From assembly GCF_900142925.1 (NCBI RefSeq), contig NZ_FRCN01000001.1, positions 1,037,798-1,101,797 on the forward strand: DNA of 64,000 nt, given 5' to 3'. This document shows, in pieces, positions 16,972 to 27,400 of this stretch. The notes under the pieces are model-generated. The model saw nothing but the letters and a program-made list of their open reading frames with translations, was not told the DNA's origin and did no database searches. The stretch is from Chitinophaga sp. CF418 (GTDB taxonomy: Bacteria; Bacteroidota; Bacteroidia; Chitinophagales; Chitinophagaceae). The first letter of the stretch is position 1. Each line of letters opens with the position of its first letter. A program made the position numbers and the translations under genes.

Positions 16972-18476
16972 ACTATTTGAATGGTGAGATGTACAAAATA
17001 TTCAGTGGCTGTTTCCCGGATATTCAACTCATGCTTATCAGGATACAACAATGCCAGGCGCTGCCGTACATTGACCAATCCAATCCCCATACTGTCTTTC
17101 TCTACTTCAACGGCCCTATGTGCATGTACAGTATTGTATACATCAAAATAGATCTTGTCAGGAGTGCAGGATAAAGATATGGTGATACGTGATTTGCTGC
17201 GCAGGCTGATGCCATGTTTAAACGCATTCTCCAGGAAAGGGATCAGCAACATAGGCGCTATTTCATGATCGCAATGCGCATCATTTATGTTGACTTCGAT
17301 CTGTATATCCGGCGCTCCCTGTGCACGTAAACGTTGCAGTGCAATATAATTTTCCAGGTAAGCTATTTCCTTGGTGAGAGATATACGTTCCAGCAAGTTA
17401 TCATGCAACATGAAGCGCATCATATCCCCCAGTTTCTGAATGCCTTCACTGGTGGATGATGCTTTTTCCATCAATGCAGTACCATATAAAGTATTCAGTG
17501 CGTTAAAGAGAAAATGTGGGTTGATCTGCCAACGTAAAAAGTCCAGTCCTGTCTCAGATTGATCAAGCGCTTTACGTAATCCGAGGATGGTATTACTGCG
17601 GGACTGCCGCATGTTGAATATCCATAATGATAATGGCAACACCAGGAGCAACGCACCTGCATATAAAGCAAAACAAAATGCCAGTAGTGCCGACGCTTCA
17701 ACATGGTGATCCATGATCCAGAACAGCGGGAGCAGTGCTAAAACCATCAGGCAGACAAATGCCGCATCTCTTATCAATATACGGATGTTCTGATGCAGGC
17801 GGTAACGTGGAAGCAGACGATACTGTAATATAAGATAAGTGCCACCGAAGTACAAACCAACGAAGAACATAAAAATACCTTTTTCAATAGTTCTTCTTCC
17901 CGGCAATATCAATGTAATTGCTGCAAGCAGGAGCAGCATAGTGATCAGTTCTACGATCACCTGGTTGAACCATGGTTTCTTAGAGATCTTCGGATGCAGC
18001 TGCTGAAAGTATAAATACCTGACAGCATAGTACAATGCATATAAGGTGGCATAAAAAATTGTAATGATAAAAGCTGACTTTGCGCAATGCATATGTACGC
18101 CACGCACAGTTTTGTATACACCAAATAAGTAACCGTCATACCATGTGGAAGCGACCATTATAACCAGGAATACCGTTCCACAGCTGATCAGTAATAATGG
18201 CACTCCTGTTTTCCAGCGTCCATTCTCAAAAAAAGAAGGAATGATCCAGGTGTTTACACTCAGGAAAGCAAGGTATACAACTGTAATATGCGCAAGCAAT
18301 GGTAACAGGTAATGTTTATAATAGTCAAACACCTGGTGATACCTGGCGAACTTATAACCATACTCATGTTGCAGATCAAATACGTTATAAGAAACACTCT
18401 TATATAAAAGAGAGAATATAATCAACAGGAAAAGCCCTGTTGCAACACCTAGTTCTGTTTTTCTTAGCTGGTTCAT
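16968..18476 (-). CDS. LytS-like sensor histidine kinase
   Basis: This 502-residue inner-membrane kinase has several predicted helices in residues 1-290. A His_kinase domain follows with phospho-acceptor H321 in I-N-P-H-F-L-F-N-A-L-N. The C-terminal HATPase region has E-N-A-F-K-H-G (N-box) and G-I-G-L-V-N-V-R. No periplasmic sensor domain of known type is seen, so the signal may be membrane-derived. It is translationally coupled to the LytTR regulator by an ATGA overlap. Confidence 0.93.
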   Translation of the reverse strand: MNQLRKTELGVATGLFLLIIFSLLYKSVSYNVFDLQHEYGYKFARYHQVFDYYKHYLLPLLAHITVVYLAFLSVNTWIIPSFFENGRWKTGVPLLLISCGTVFLVIMVASTWYDGYLFGVYKTVRGVHMHCAKSAFIITIFYATLYALYYAVRYLYFQQLHPKISKKPWFNQVIVELITMLLLLAAITLILPGRRTIEKGIFMFFVGLYFGGTYLILQYRLLPRYRLHQNIRILIRDAAFVCLMVLALLPLFWIMDHHVEASALLAFCFALYAGALLLVLPLSLWIFNMRQSRSNTILGLRKALDQSETGLDFLRWQINPHFLFNALNTLYGTALMEKASSTSEGIQKLGDMMRFMLHDNLLERISLTKEIAYLENYIALQRLRAQGAPDIQIEVNINDAHCDHEIAPMLLIPFLENAFKHGISLRSKSRITISLSCTPDKIYFDVYNTVHAHRAVEVEKDSMGIGLVNVRQRLALLYPDKHELNIRETATEYFVHLTIQIV

Positions 18477-18513
18477 GAGGATAAAACTTTCGGCAATGAT
18501 AGTTATCCCTTTT

Positions 18514-18532
18514 ACACTTTTTTAAAAAGTGT
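18514..18532 (-). terminator. Possible terminator of the COG2509 gene
   Basis: A short ACACTTTTT/AAAAAGTGT inverted repeat lies 14 bp past the gene end. The very small loop makes it a weak call. Confidence 0.35.
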
Positions 18533-18545
18533 GATAAAACGGATA

Positions 18546-20108
18546 TTATGCGTGATAGAAAGCCACAATCCGCTCTGCTACCCGTTCTCCATCCATAGCT
18601 GCAGACACAATACCGCCTGCATATCCGGCTCCTTCCCCACAAGGGTACAATCCGCTGATCTGGGGATGCATTAGCGTATCATCTTCACGTGGAATACGTA
18701 CGGGAGAAGAAGTGCGGGACTCTGTAGCAACGAGAATAGCATCGGCAGTATAGTATCCCTTCATCTTACGGCCAAACGCTTTAAAAGCGGCAGCCAGCCT
18801 TTGGTGCACACTAACGGGCAGGACTTCACGGAGATCAACACTGTTTACACCAGGCAAATAAGAGCAGGGGGGCAAGGTTGTGGAAACCTTATTGTGTACA
18901 AAATCCGTCATCCGTTGAGCGGGCGCTACAAATTGTCCGCCGCCGGCTGTAAAGGCATCGCGCTCTACCATCTGCTGATAATACATAGCGGCCAGCGGGC
19001 CTTTATCTGCAAAAGGTACAAAGTCTGTTTCATCAACGGTAACTACCATCCCGGAATTAGCGTAGGGGTTATCACGTCTCGAAGGAGACCATCCATTCAC
19101 CACCAGTTCTCCCGGATCTGTTGACGCTGGCGCAATGATACCACCAGGACACATACAGAAAGAGAACACGCCTCGTCCTTCCACCTGTTCTACAAGACTA
19201 TAGCTGGCTGGGGGTAAGTACTCATTTCTCGTAGGACAATGATACTGTGCACTGTCAATTAAAGCCTGCGGATGTTCTACACGAACCCCCAGGGCAAATG
19301 GTTTTGCAGCGATGAGAATATTTTTCTGATGTAACAGGTGAAAGATGTCCCTGGCGGAGTGGCCAGTGGCCAGGATTACCTGGGAGGCAGAGAAGGTTTG
19401 TCCGCCGGCAGTCTGCACACCTGTTACCTGATTATTCTTCGTTAAAATATCAGTTACTTTTTGTTCAAATAATACCATACCACCACTATTGATGATCTGC
19501 TCACGCATGGCTACAATAATATGTGGTAATTTATTGGTACCTATATGGGGATGTGCATCATACATGATCTTTTCAGTAGCACCAAAATGAACAAAGATGC
19601 TGAGTATGCGATTAATGTCACCACGCTTATTGGAGCGTGTATATAATTTACCATCAGAATAAGTACCCGCCCCGCCTTCACCGAAGCAGTAATTGGATTC
19701 GGGATTGACGATGCCTGTTTTATTCAATGCGGCCAGATCTCTCCGTCTTGCCCGTACGTCCTTGCCACGCTCCAGTACAATAGGTTTTATACCGGCTTCA
19801 ATGAGACGCAGTGCAGCAAACAATCCTGCAGGGCCAGCACCTATGATGATTGCCTGAGGAGCATCTGCCGGTAATATATCATATATCGGTATGATGCGTT
19901 CCCTTTCCTGGAAAGGCTCATTCACAAACACTTTGACAGTAAGCATGAAATAGACTTGTCTGGAACGGGCGTCAATAGAGCGTTTGAGCAGATGGAAGCC
20001 AGTGATGGCAGAAGGCTTTACACTAAGAGCAGCAGCAGCCTCCCCGATAATAGTGATGTCGGAAGCCGCCTGGGACGGCAGCAATTTGAGAGAGAGTTGT
20101 TGAATCAT
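18546..20108 (-). CDS. FAD-dependent oxidoreductase (COG2509 type)
   Basis: This is a 520-residue flavoprotein. An N-terminal segment of about 85 residues precedes the dinucleotide-binding motif [12 protein letters not shown]-terminal G-E-G-A-G-Y-A-G-G-I closes the FAD site. This matches the large 'uncharacterised FAD-dependent dehydrogenase' family, whose reaction is not established. The ATG at 20108 is used; the codon two residues upstream is GTG. It is transcribed away from dnaA, 103 bp after the DUF3127 gene. Confidence 0.85.
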   Translation of the reverse strand: MIQQLSLKLLPSQAASDITIIGEAAAALSVKPSAITGFHLLKRSIDARSRQVYFMLTVKVFVNEPFQERERIIPIYDILPADAPQAIIIGAGPAGLFAALRLIEAGIKPIVLERGKDVRARRRDLAALNKTGIVNPESNYCFGEGGAGTYSDGKLYTRSNKRGDINRILSIFVHFGATEKIMYDAHPHIGTNKLPHIIVAMREQIINSGGMVLFEQKVTDILTKNNQVTGVQTAGGQTFSASQVILATGHSARDIFHLLHQKNILIAAKPFALGVRVEHPQALIDSAQYHCPTRNEYLPPASYSLVEQVEGRGVFSFCMCPGGIIAPASTDPGELVVNGWSPSRRDNPYANSGMVVTVDETDFVPFADKGPLAAMYYQQMVERDAFTAGGGQFVAPAQRMTDFVHNKVSTTLPPCSYLPGVNSVDLREVLPVSVHQRLAAAFKAFGRKMKGYYTADAILVATESRTSSPVRIPREDDTLMHPQISGLYPCGEGAGYAGGIVSAAMDGERVAERIVAFYHA

Positions 20109-20118
20109 ATACACAATG

Positions 20119-20137
20119 GTTAGGTAGTTATCCTAAC
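20119..20137. repeat. Small inverted repeat before the COG2509 gene
   Basis: GTTAGG and CCTAAC arms with a seven-base spacer lie 11 bp upstream of the start. It could be an operator or part of the leader; there is no further support. Confidence 0.3.
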
Positions 20138-20143
20138 AATTGA

Positions 20144-20174
20144 AAACGGATACCCGTATTTCAGGTATCCGTTT
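20144..20174 (-). terminator. Hairpin after the DUF3127 gene
   Basis: Perfect 11-bp arms (AAACGGATACC with GGTATCCGTTT) and a nine-base loop lie 38 bp past the DUF3127 stop. On the minus strand the stem ends in TTTTC. Confidence 0.65.
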
Positions 20175-20211
20175 CCAGTTATTTTGTTAACGAGTTGTTA
20201 TTGTCAGGGCA

Positions 20212-20595
20212 TTAAAATGGCAGATCATCAGCCTGACCACCTCCGGAAGATACTTCCTGGGAAGCATTATAGTTAGGCATTGAATCTGTAGAAGATCCGC
20301 CTGCCACAACAGATTCCATGCGCCATGCATCAAGGTTTGTAATGTAATTCACCCTGCCGTCCTTTTCCCAGCGGGTTCCTTTGATGTTGAAGTAAACCTT
20401 CACGGTTTCACCTTCATTGAAGCGATCTACGATAGCAGTTCTGTCCTGCACCGCCTGGAACTTGATGTAGTTGTTTATAACGCGGCCATTGATATCATCA
20501 GACTTTTCGATAACGAACTCCCTGGTTTTAAAGGTTTCGCTACGCTGCATCGTATTATACTTCACGATCAGTTTTCCGGTTATTTCAAAACTCAT
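20212..20595 (-). CDS. DUF3127 OB-fold-like protein with SSB-type acidic tip
   Basis: This 127-residue protein matches the Bacteroidota DUF3127 family (F-E-I-T-G-K-L, F-V-I-E-K, Y-I-K-F-Q). The strand pattern resembles an OB-fold single-strand DNA-binding protein. After a Gly/Ser-rich linker it ends D-D-L-P-F, very like the D-D-I-P-F tip by which SSB recruits replication proteins. Its gene is divergent from dnaA with a shared 589-bp spacer. A role in DNA replication or repair is inference; the family has no proven function that I know of. Confidence 0.8.
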   Translation of the reverse strand: MSFEITGKLIVKYNTMQRSETFKTREFVIEKSDDINGRVINNYIKFQAVQDRTAIVDRFNEGETVKVYFNIKGTRWEKDGRVNYITNLDAWRMESVVAGGSSTDSMPNYNASQEVSSGGGQADDLPF

Positions 20596-21184
20596 ATAAA
20601 AATTTTTAGCTGTTCAGAGGGCCAAAGATAGGTTTTTTAGCAGAAGTCCCACGCAATAAAATTTAAAACAAGCAGTTATAAAAGAGGTCTCACAACGTGC
20701 GGGCGCGTATATAATAATTTTGCATGGTATTTGCTAACCTAAAGGACATTTTTTTAAATGCAATTACTAACATAGTTTTGCACCCCCGCAATGGAATTAT
20801 CAACATTCGGAGCGATCATTTTTAGTGGTCAAGATGTGGCTTGTGATTGCGTACAATAGTATTTTATCAGTAAGTACACATATCTATGACAAACAAGTTA
20901 ATGTCAATTGGAAAAGCCTGGCTATCAAAGCAGTGCAGTACTGACTTTCATCATGTTAAAATGGTAAAAAAACAAGCTCAAAAAAGAGAATAAAAACAGC
21001 AAAAAACAGAGTCGGCAAACTGTTATCAGAGAAATAAAAACAAGGGGAGATAAATTTTTTTTTTCAACATTTTCTACTGATATTCGTCGTCCTGTCTGAA
21101 AATCTATCAACTCCCCACGTTGATAAGATTTACAATTCGAGAACAATCCTTAATTTAAGAACAACATTAATTTACAATAGCTCA
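20596..21184. promoter_or_regulatory. dnaA upstream region with promoter boxes and DnaA-box-like sites
   Basis: This 589-bp spacer has no convincing gene. On the plus strand, -7-like boxes occur at 20715-20722 (TAATTTTG) and 20773-20780 (TAGTTTTG). On the minus strand, TATCTTTG at 20623-20630 fits the DUF3127 promoter. TTATCAACA at 20797-20805 is one mismatch from the DnaA box TTATCCACA. TATCAAC and GTTGATA at 21105-21125 form an inverted pair of weaker boxes. An A/T tract (about 21053-21065) lies between. It could be an autoregulatory region or part of oriC. A 22-codon open frame at 20791-20859 is unconvincing. Confidence 0.45.
20623..20630 (-). promoter_or_regulatory. -7 box of the DUF3127 gene (TATCTTTG)
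   Basis: This is an exact TAnnTTTG match on the minus strand, 27 bp upstream of the start. Confidence 0.6.
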
Positions 21185-22618
21185 ATGAATAAAACTTGCG
21201 AACAAGTTTGGGAAAGGTGTCTTAATATAATTAGGGATATTGTGGAATGGCAGCCATTTAAAACCTGGTTTGAACCCATTAAACCCATCCAGCTTGAAAA
21301 CAATGTTTTAACTATTCAGGTGCCTAGCCAGTTTTTTTATGAATACCTGGAAGAGCACTATGTGGGACTGCTTGGAAAAACAATCAAACGCGAACTGGGA
21401 AAAGAAGCACGACTTGAGTATCGCATTGTGGTGGAAAACGGTACTCCTCACCAGCATCCTAAGACAGTAAACATGCCTGGACAGTTTGCAAACAGTAAGA
21501 AGGACAGCGAAGTTGATTTTCCGTTAACTATACAGAACCCTGTAAAGAATCCATTTGTCATTCCAGGCATCAAGCGTGTACAGATCGACTCACAACTGAA
21601 CCCGCACTATACGCTGGAATCTTTTATTGAAGGTGATTGTAATCGTGTAGCACGCAGAGCAGGTAAAACTGTATCTGAAAAACCAGGTGGCACATCATTC
21701 AATCCGTTAGTTATATATGGTAGTGTTGGTCTTGGTAAGACACACCTTGCCCAGGCAATAGGAAATGAAGTAAAACGCATTCATCCTAACAAGGCTGTAT
21801 TATATGTAAGTGCGGAGAAATTCATCAATCAGTTTATTGATCACTCCAAGAATAGTATCATCAATGATTTTATTCACTTCTATCAGTTAATAGATGTATT
21901 GATCGTAGATGATATACAATTTTTCGCGCGTGCAGAAAAAACTCAGGATGCGTTCTTTGCCATCTTCAACCATCTGCATCAATCCGGTAAACAACTTATC
22001 TTAACTTCAGACAAACCGCCAAAAGATCTTGACGGATTACAGGAAAGGCTGCTGAGCCGTTTCCGCTGGGGATTAAGCGCAGACATGCAAATGCCCGACT
22101 TCGAAACACGCATGGAAATTCTTGAAATGAAAATGCGTAACGATGGTCTGGAAATGCCGAAGGAAGTAGTGAAGTATGTTGCATATAATATACAGAACAA
22201 CGTACGTGAACTGGAAGGTGCACTGATCTCCCTGCTGGCCCAGTCCTCTCTTAACAGAAAAGAGATAGATCTGGAACTGGCGAAACGTGTATTGAAATCT
22301 TTCGTAAAGACCTCTTCCAAAGAGATCACCATCGAAAGCATACAAAAAATGGTGTGCGAATATTTCGATGTGCCTTACGACAAGTTATTGCAGAAGACAC
22401 GTAAACGTGAAATAGTACAGGCACGGCAGATCACCATGTACCTGGCTAAATCATTCACCAAGAATTCTCTGAAAACCATCGGAGAGCATTTCGGCGGACG
22501 GGATCACACAACGGTTATCCACTCCTGCCAGACTGTAAAAGACCTGATGGATACTGACAATGCATTCCGTGACAATGTAATTGAACTGCAGCAGAAAGTA
22601 CAACTGGCTGCCATGTAA
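21185..22618 (+). CDS. dnaA: Chromosomal replication initiator DnaA
   Basis: This 477-residue AAA+ initiator melts the replication origin. Domain I (about 1-90) starts M-N-K-T-C-E-Q-V-W. Domain III has Walker A G-S-V-G-L-G-K-T at about residues 179-186 and Walker B V-L-I-V-D-D-I-Q at about 238-245. Domain IV carries the DNA-binding signature G-G-R-D-H-T-T-V-I-H-S near residues 439-449. The gene is divergent from DUF3127, has a long leader, and ends at a strong terminator. Confidence 0.98.
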   Translation: MNKTCEQVWERCLNIIRDIVEWQPFKTWFEPIKPIQLENNVLTIQVPSQFFYEYLEEHYVGLLGKTIKRELGKEARLEYRIVVENGTPHQHPKTVNMPGQFANSKKDSEVDFPLTIQNPVKNPFVIPGIKRVQIDSQLNPHYTLESFIEGDCNRVARRAGKTVSEKPGGTSFNPLVIYGSVGLGKTHLAQAIGNEVKRIHPNKAVLYVSAEKFINQFIDHSKNSIINDFIHFYQLIDVLIVDDIQFFARAEKTQDAFFAIFNHLHQSGKQLILTSDKPPKDLDGLQERLLSRFRWGLSADMQMPDFETRMEILEMKMRNDGLEMPKEVVKYVAYNIQNNVRELEGALISLLAQSSLNRKEIDLELAKRVLKSFVKTSSKEITIESIQKMVCEYFDVPYDKLLQKTRKREIVQARQITMYLAKSFTKNSLKTIGEHFGGRDHTTVIHSCQTVKDLMDTDNAFRDNVIELQQKVQLAAM

Positions 22619-22645
22619 TATTCCCCCTATACGCTACCTTATTAG

Positions 22646-22675
22646 TCCCGGGTAAATCGCCCGGGATTTTTTTTT
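22646..22675 (+). terminator. Terminator of dnaA
   Basis: TCCCGGG and CCCGGGA arms with a seven-base loop are followed by nine T residues. It is a classical intrinsic terminator. Confidence 0.92.
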
Positions 22676-22740
22676 ACCCTATTACACCCTGTTTAACAAT
22701 TTCATAATTTAGAGCAGCTACAGCAGTTCATAACAACCAA

Positions 22741-22748
22741 TAACTTTG
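22741..22748 (+). promoter_or_regulatory. -7 box of the sigma-factor gene (TAACTTTG)
   Basis: This exact TAnnTTTG match ends at 22748, so a GTG there cannot be the start codon. The ATG at 22763 leaves a very short leader. No -33 TTG is evident. Confidence 0.45.
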
Positions 22749-22762
22749 TGACACGTTATACT

Positions 22763-23311
22763 ATGTCAAAAGAAGGTCAATATACTTTATGGCGTTCCCT
22801 ACGGACGGGCAATGAAACTGCCTTCCGCCAGTTGTTCGAAGAATACTGGGAACCTCTATTCACCTATGCCTGTAAAATTACCAGGGACCATTCTCTGGCG
22901 CAGGATAGTGTACAAGGCCTCTTTATCCATCTCTGGGAAAAACATGACGCATTGCCTGAAGTAACTGCCATCCTGCCATATCTTCGTAGCGCCCTCAGAA
23001 ACAGGCTGCTTAACGCCCTCCGCGATGAGCACGTCTATCAGAAACATGTCGATATCTTCACACAGGTGCTTGATACCAATGCACCTTCTTCCTCCGATCA
23101 GCTACACCTTAAAGAAACCGAACAACAACTGCTGCTTTCCATCAACCGCCTTCCCGGTAAAATGAAAGATGTATTCTACCTCCACCGGATGGAAGACCTC
23201 TCGGTAGCCGAGATCGCTTGCAAGCTTGGCACCTCCCCACAAACCATCCGGAACCAGCTCAGTACCGCTATGCAACGGTTGCGGAATGGCTGGAAAACGA
23301 TCGCCGGCTGA
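22763..23311 (+). CDS. ECF RNA polymerase sigma factor (FecI-like)
   Basis: This is a 182-residue ECF sigma factor. Region 2 is at about residues 20-85 (F-E-E-Y-W-E-P-L-F and D-S-V-Q-G-L-F-I-H-L-W-E). Region 4 is at about 120-175 (L-P-G-K-M-K-D-V-F and S-V-A-E-I-A-C-K-L-G-T-S). It is followed by FecR, SusC with an STN domain, SusD and a secreted esterase, the standard trans-envelope signalling order. It should direct transcription of the downstream uptake genes when FecR releases it. Confidence 0.93.
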   Translation: MSKEGQYTLWRSLRTGNETAFRQLFEEYWEPLFTYACKITRDHSLAQDSVQGLFIHLWEKHDALPEVTAILPYLRSALRNRLLNALRDEHVYQKHVDIFTQVLDTNAPSSSDQLHLKETEQQLLLSINRLPGKMKDVFYLHRMEDLSVAEIACKLGTSPQTIRNQLSTAMQRLRNGWKTIAG

Positions 23312-23398
23312 TTCTTATATTACCGAATTGTTAACGCTGGGTGGTCCAATAGTTAAAATTCCTGTTTCCAGTGTCTTATTATAAACCACAAGAACAGT

Positions 23399-24358
23399 TT
23401 GGACAAAGGGACACTATTAGCACTACTGGAAAAATTCCGTCAGGGCGAATGCACCCCGGAAGAAGAGGCACTTTTATCTGAATGGCTGGATGCGCTGGAA
23501 CGGGACAATGATGTACCCGAACTATCTGCTTTAGAAATGCAGCAGATCAAAAAGAACATGCAACAGCAGATATGGCCCGATCCTGCTATCCGCCGCCGCC
23601 GCATAGGCCTGCGTATAGTGAGGATAGCAGCGGTAGTAGTCCCATTAATCATCGGGGGATATTTTGCACAACAGTACCTTCAACATCCTTCCAGGCAGTT
23701 ACCACACTCTTCCTTGGACTGGCAGACCGTAAAAAATACCAGTGGACAATTACAGAAGATCGTACTGCCGGATAATACAGTAGCATTATTAGGTCCTTAC
23801 AGCACTATTCAGTACCCTGAGCATTTCCCGGACAATGCAAGACCGGTTAAACTGACAGAAGGTAAAGCATTCTTTGATGTAATAAAGGACACACGGCCAT
23901 TCAGCGTAGAAGACTACAGCGGCGTACGTACCACGGTACTGGGCACCTCTTTTACCATAGAAGCCAGCAACACCTTACATATATCAAGAGTAGCAGTTGC
24001 TACCGGCAAGGTACAGGTAGAACGCCAGGGCACCAAACCGGCTACCCTGGGGCCATCAGAAAGATTAACATTCAGTGAACAATCTGTAAAGCAGGACAGC
24101 GTTGCGGCCAACGACCTACTGGCATGGACAAAAGGAGAGATTATACTACGCAATGCCACTTTACAGGATCTGCTACTAACTATAAAAAATCAATACGGCA
24201 TCACAGCTACCACAGCATTGGACGTACACCAGGGGAATTACACATTACACATTCCAGCCACAATGACTTTGCAGGAAGTCCTGGACATTATTGAAAAAAT
24301 CAGTTACAGACCAAAAATTCATTTTAGCATGCAACACGAGCAACTTCAAGTCAATTAA
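23399..24358 (+). CDS. FecR-family anti-sigma factor
   Basis: This 319-residue single-pass protein has a cytoplasmic N-terminal sigma-binding part (E-C-T-P-E-E-E-A-L-L-S-E-W-L), a helix at about residues 68-92, and a periplasmic FecR domain (L-P-D-N-T-V-A-L-L-G-P-Y-S, G-K-A-F-F-D-V, V-L-G-T-S-F-T). A DUF4974-type C-terminus follows. The start is TTG at 23399; no ATG gives the full N-terminal motif. It lies 87 bp after the sigma gene. The STN domain of the neighbouring SusC should be its partner. Confidence 0.92.
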   Translation: MDKGTLLALLEKFRQGECTPEEEALLSEWLDALERDNDVPELSALEMQQIKKNMQQQIWPDPAIRRRRIGLRIVRIAAVVVPLIIGGYFAQQYLQHPSRQLPHSSLDWQTVKNTSGQLQKIVLPDNTVALLGPYSTIQYPEHFPDNARPVKLTEGKAFFDVIKDTRPFSVEDYSGVRTTVLGTSFTIEASNTLHISRVAVATGKVQVERQGTKPATLGPSERLTFSEQSVKQDSVAANDLLAWTKGEIILRNATLQDLLLTIKNQYGITATTALDVHQGNYTLHIPATMTLQEVLDIIEKISYRPKIHFSMQHEQLQVN

Positions 24359-24480
24359 GAGAATCAGGGATTGACCTCCGTGGCTTAATTCCTCGTTCTT
24401 AATACCAGTCCTTAATTCCGCATACTGCTTCCATTCCGGTGGAACAGCTATACTCATGCCTTTACCTTAATCTTTAATAT

Positions 24481-27400
24481 ATGCAAAAAAACACTTTACA
24501 TTTCTCTCTACGGCTTCGCACAGCATTCCTCGCGGGACTTGCGTTGCTCGTACTGGCGTCAACCGCCTTCGCCTCGCATACCAGCGCACAGGCACTGCAA
24601 AAGATACTGCAGCGTTTCCAGGTGCAGCAGGGCAGTCTTTCGGCCGCGCTGAAACAACTGGAATCAAAAGCACAGATCAGCCTTGCCTACGATGAAGCTG
24701 CACTGCAAAAGATACAGGTGCATGCAAACACTTATCAGAAGAAATCAGTTATCAGCATCCTACAGGATCTGCTTAGCCAGTCTTCGCTGAAATTTGAAGA
24801 AAAGTATAACACCGTATTGATTTATGACAGCGCTTCCATCGCTGCCGTTAATACCCTGCAGCCGACAGAAGAAAAAATCACACTGACAGGTGCGGTGTAT
24901 GATAATAATGGTCCGCTGATCGGTGCTACCGTCATGATCAAAGGAAGCAATAACGGTACCAGTACAGATGCCTCCGGTCATTTCAAATTATCCGCAACAG
25001 CTAATGACAACCTGGTGCTGGTAGTAAGCATGATCGGTTTTAAAACACAGGAGATCGCTGTTGGCGGACAACGTAACTTTCAGATCGTACTGGCAGAGAA
25101 CAGTCTTAACCTGAACCAGCTGGTAGTAGTTGGTTATGGTACACAACGTAAAGCCACTGTATCCGGTGCTGTTGCGGATGTTCAGTTAGACAAACTCAGT
25201 TCCCGCTCATTGAACAGTGCTACAGAAGCATTACAGGGTAAAGCTCCTGGTGTGTTCATTCAAAACAACGGTGGTGATCCTACCTCCAATCCTGCAGTTT
25301 ATGTTCGTGGTATGGGTGGTATCAACGGAGAGCAGGCCATTTATGTAGTAGATGGATCTATCTATAACGGTGGGCCTATCAACCCCAATGATATAGAATC
25401 TATTAATGTACTGAAAGATGCGTCTGCCGCTATTTACGGTGCCAGAGCGTCCGGTGGCGTCATACTGATCACTACCAAAAAAGGTAAAGAAGGTGCTGCA
25501 ACCGTTACGCTGGACGCTAAGACTGGATGGCAGTTTGCTGCTAAAAAGCTCGACCTGCTCACTGCAAAACAATTCGCAGATGTTGAGAACACCGCATATG
25601 CAGCAGCAGGCATAGCACCAGCGGATGCTTTTAATGCTACTAAATATCCTGACGGCCAGATTACACGCACAGACTGGCAGGACGAGATCTTCCGCACAGG
25701 TAAGGTCCAGGACTACAACGTAGGCGTAAAAGGCGGTACTGAAAAAAGCAGATATTACATGGGCTTTGGTTATCGCCGCAATGAAGGTATCCTGCTGAAT
25801 ACACATGCTGAACGTTATACTTTCCGCATGAACTCAGATGCGCAGATCAAGCCATGGCTGAAAATAGGCGAGAACCTCTCCTTTACCTACAATAACGGCA
25901 ATGGAGCGAACACCACCAGCCCTTACACCGGCGCTATATTCACGGCACTGGGTTATCCACGTAATATTACTCCGTATACTTCTACAGGTGCATTCAGTGG
26001 AATGCCAATCGCTTATGCTGGTTCATATGGAGATCTTGCCAATCCGGTAGCGATCCTTACCAGGATGGATAATAAGGTACCGGTAACCAACATTAACATC
26101 AATCCTTACGCTGAAGTAAAACTGATGAAAGAACTGGTATTCCGTTCCAACTTCTCAATTACCAAATCTTTCAGTGATCAGAAGAATTTCACCACCCGTG
26201 CACTGGAGATCGGCAAGATCAATACCAGCAACGGGTTGAATGAAAATATCAATAACGGGACCTATCTCCTGTCAGAACAGACGTTAACATACACCAAACA
26301 ATTTGCAGGAGTACATAACATCACTGCTGTAGCTGGTTATACCTATCAGCACGATGACGATACTTATCTGTATGTATCCGCCAGCGCCTTCGGAGACGAA
26401 AGGGACGCTTACCGTTATTTCGACAATGCAGGCGCCTGGGCTAAACCACAGAGTGGAAGATCTCAGTCTGCCATACAATCCTTCCTGGGCCGTGTTAATT
26501 ACGACTACAAAAGCAAATATCTGCTGACTGTACTGGGTCGCCGGGATGGCAGCTCCAGGGTCGCTCCACAAAACCGTTATCAGAACTACTACTCTGTTTC
26601 CGGTGGATGGGTACTGACAGAAGAAGATTTCTTCCATAAGAATGATGTGCTCAGCTTTGCCAAGCTCCGCGCCAGCTATGGCCTCTTAGGTAACCTGGCG
26701 AGCCTTCCGGCAAATGCCATCGACATTAACCTGAAATCAGTTAATATCTACACAGGCGCTAATGGTACACAAACCACTGGTCTTGCAGAAGATGCATTGT
26801 CCAATCCCAATCTGACATGGGCTAACTCCCGCCAGATAAACATTGGTACCGATCTCGCCTTCTTTAAGAACAGCCTGTCCATCACTGCTGACTACTTCAT
26901 TAAGAACACTGAGAAGATGATACTGCTGGTAGATCCACCTAGCACTGCAGGTGTCAGCACCGGTATGTACAAAAACATGGGTAAAGCACGTGATAAGGGT
27001 TTCGAACTGGGTATTAACTACAATGGTAAAATAGGAAAAGACTTCACATTTGGTGTTGGTGCTACAGCTACAGCCGTTAAGAATAAATTGCTGGAACTGG
27101 AACCAGGTAGAAACGAAGTTGTCAGCTCTACTGGCGTCAACGTACGCAGTACACTGAATCCGATCGTAACACGTGTAGGCCACCAGATATATGCTTACAA
27201 CGTGATCAGAACTGCCGGCATCTTCCAGACACAGGAAGAGATCAATAACTATGTAAACAAAGACGGTGCACTGATCCAGCCGAACGCAAAACCAGGCGAC
27301 CGTAAGTTCATCGACCAGCCTGACGCTAATGGTGTTCGTGATGGCGTGATCAACAACAACGACAGACAGGTTGTAGGTAGTCCGTTCCCTGATTTCTCCT

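Noticed and set aside
20791..20859. 22-codon frame in the dnaA leader
   Set aside because: Very short, no ribosome site, and it overlaps a DnaA-box-like sequence.
22748..22762. GTG start of the sigma factor at 22748
   Set aside because: The G of that codon belongs to the TAACTTTG -7 box. The ATG at 22763 begins the conserved protein.
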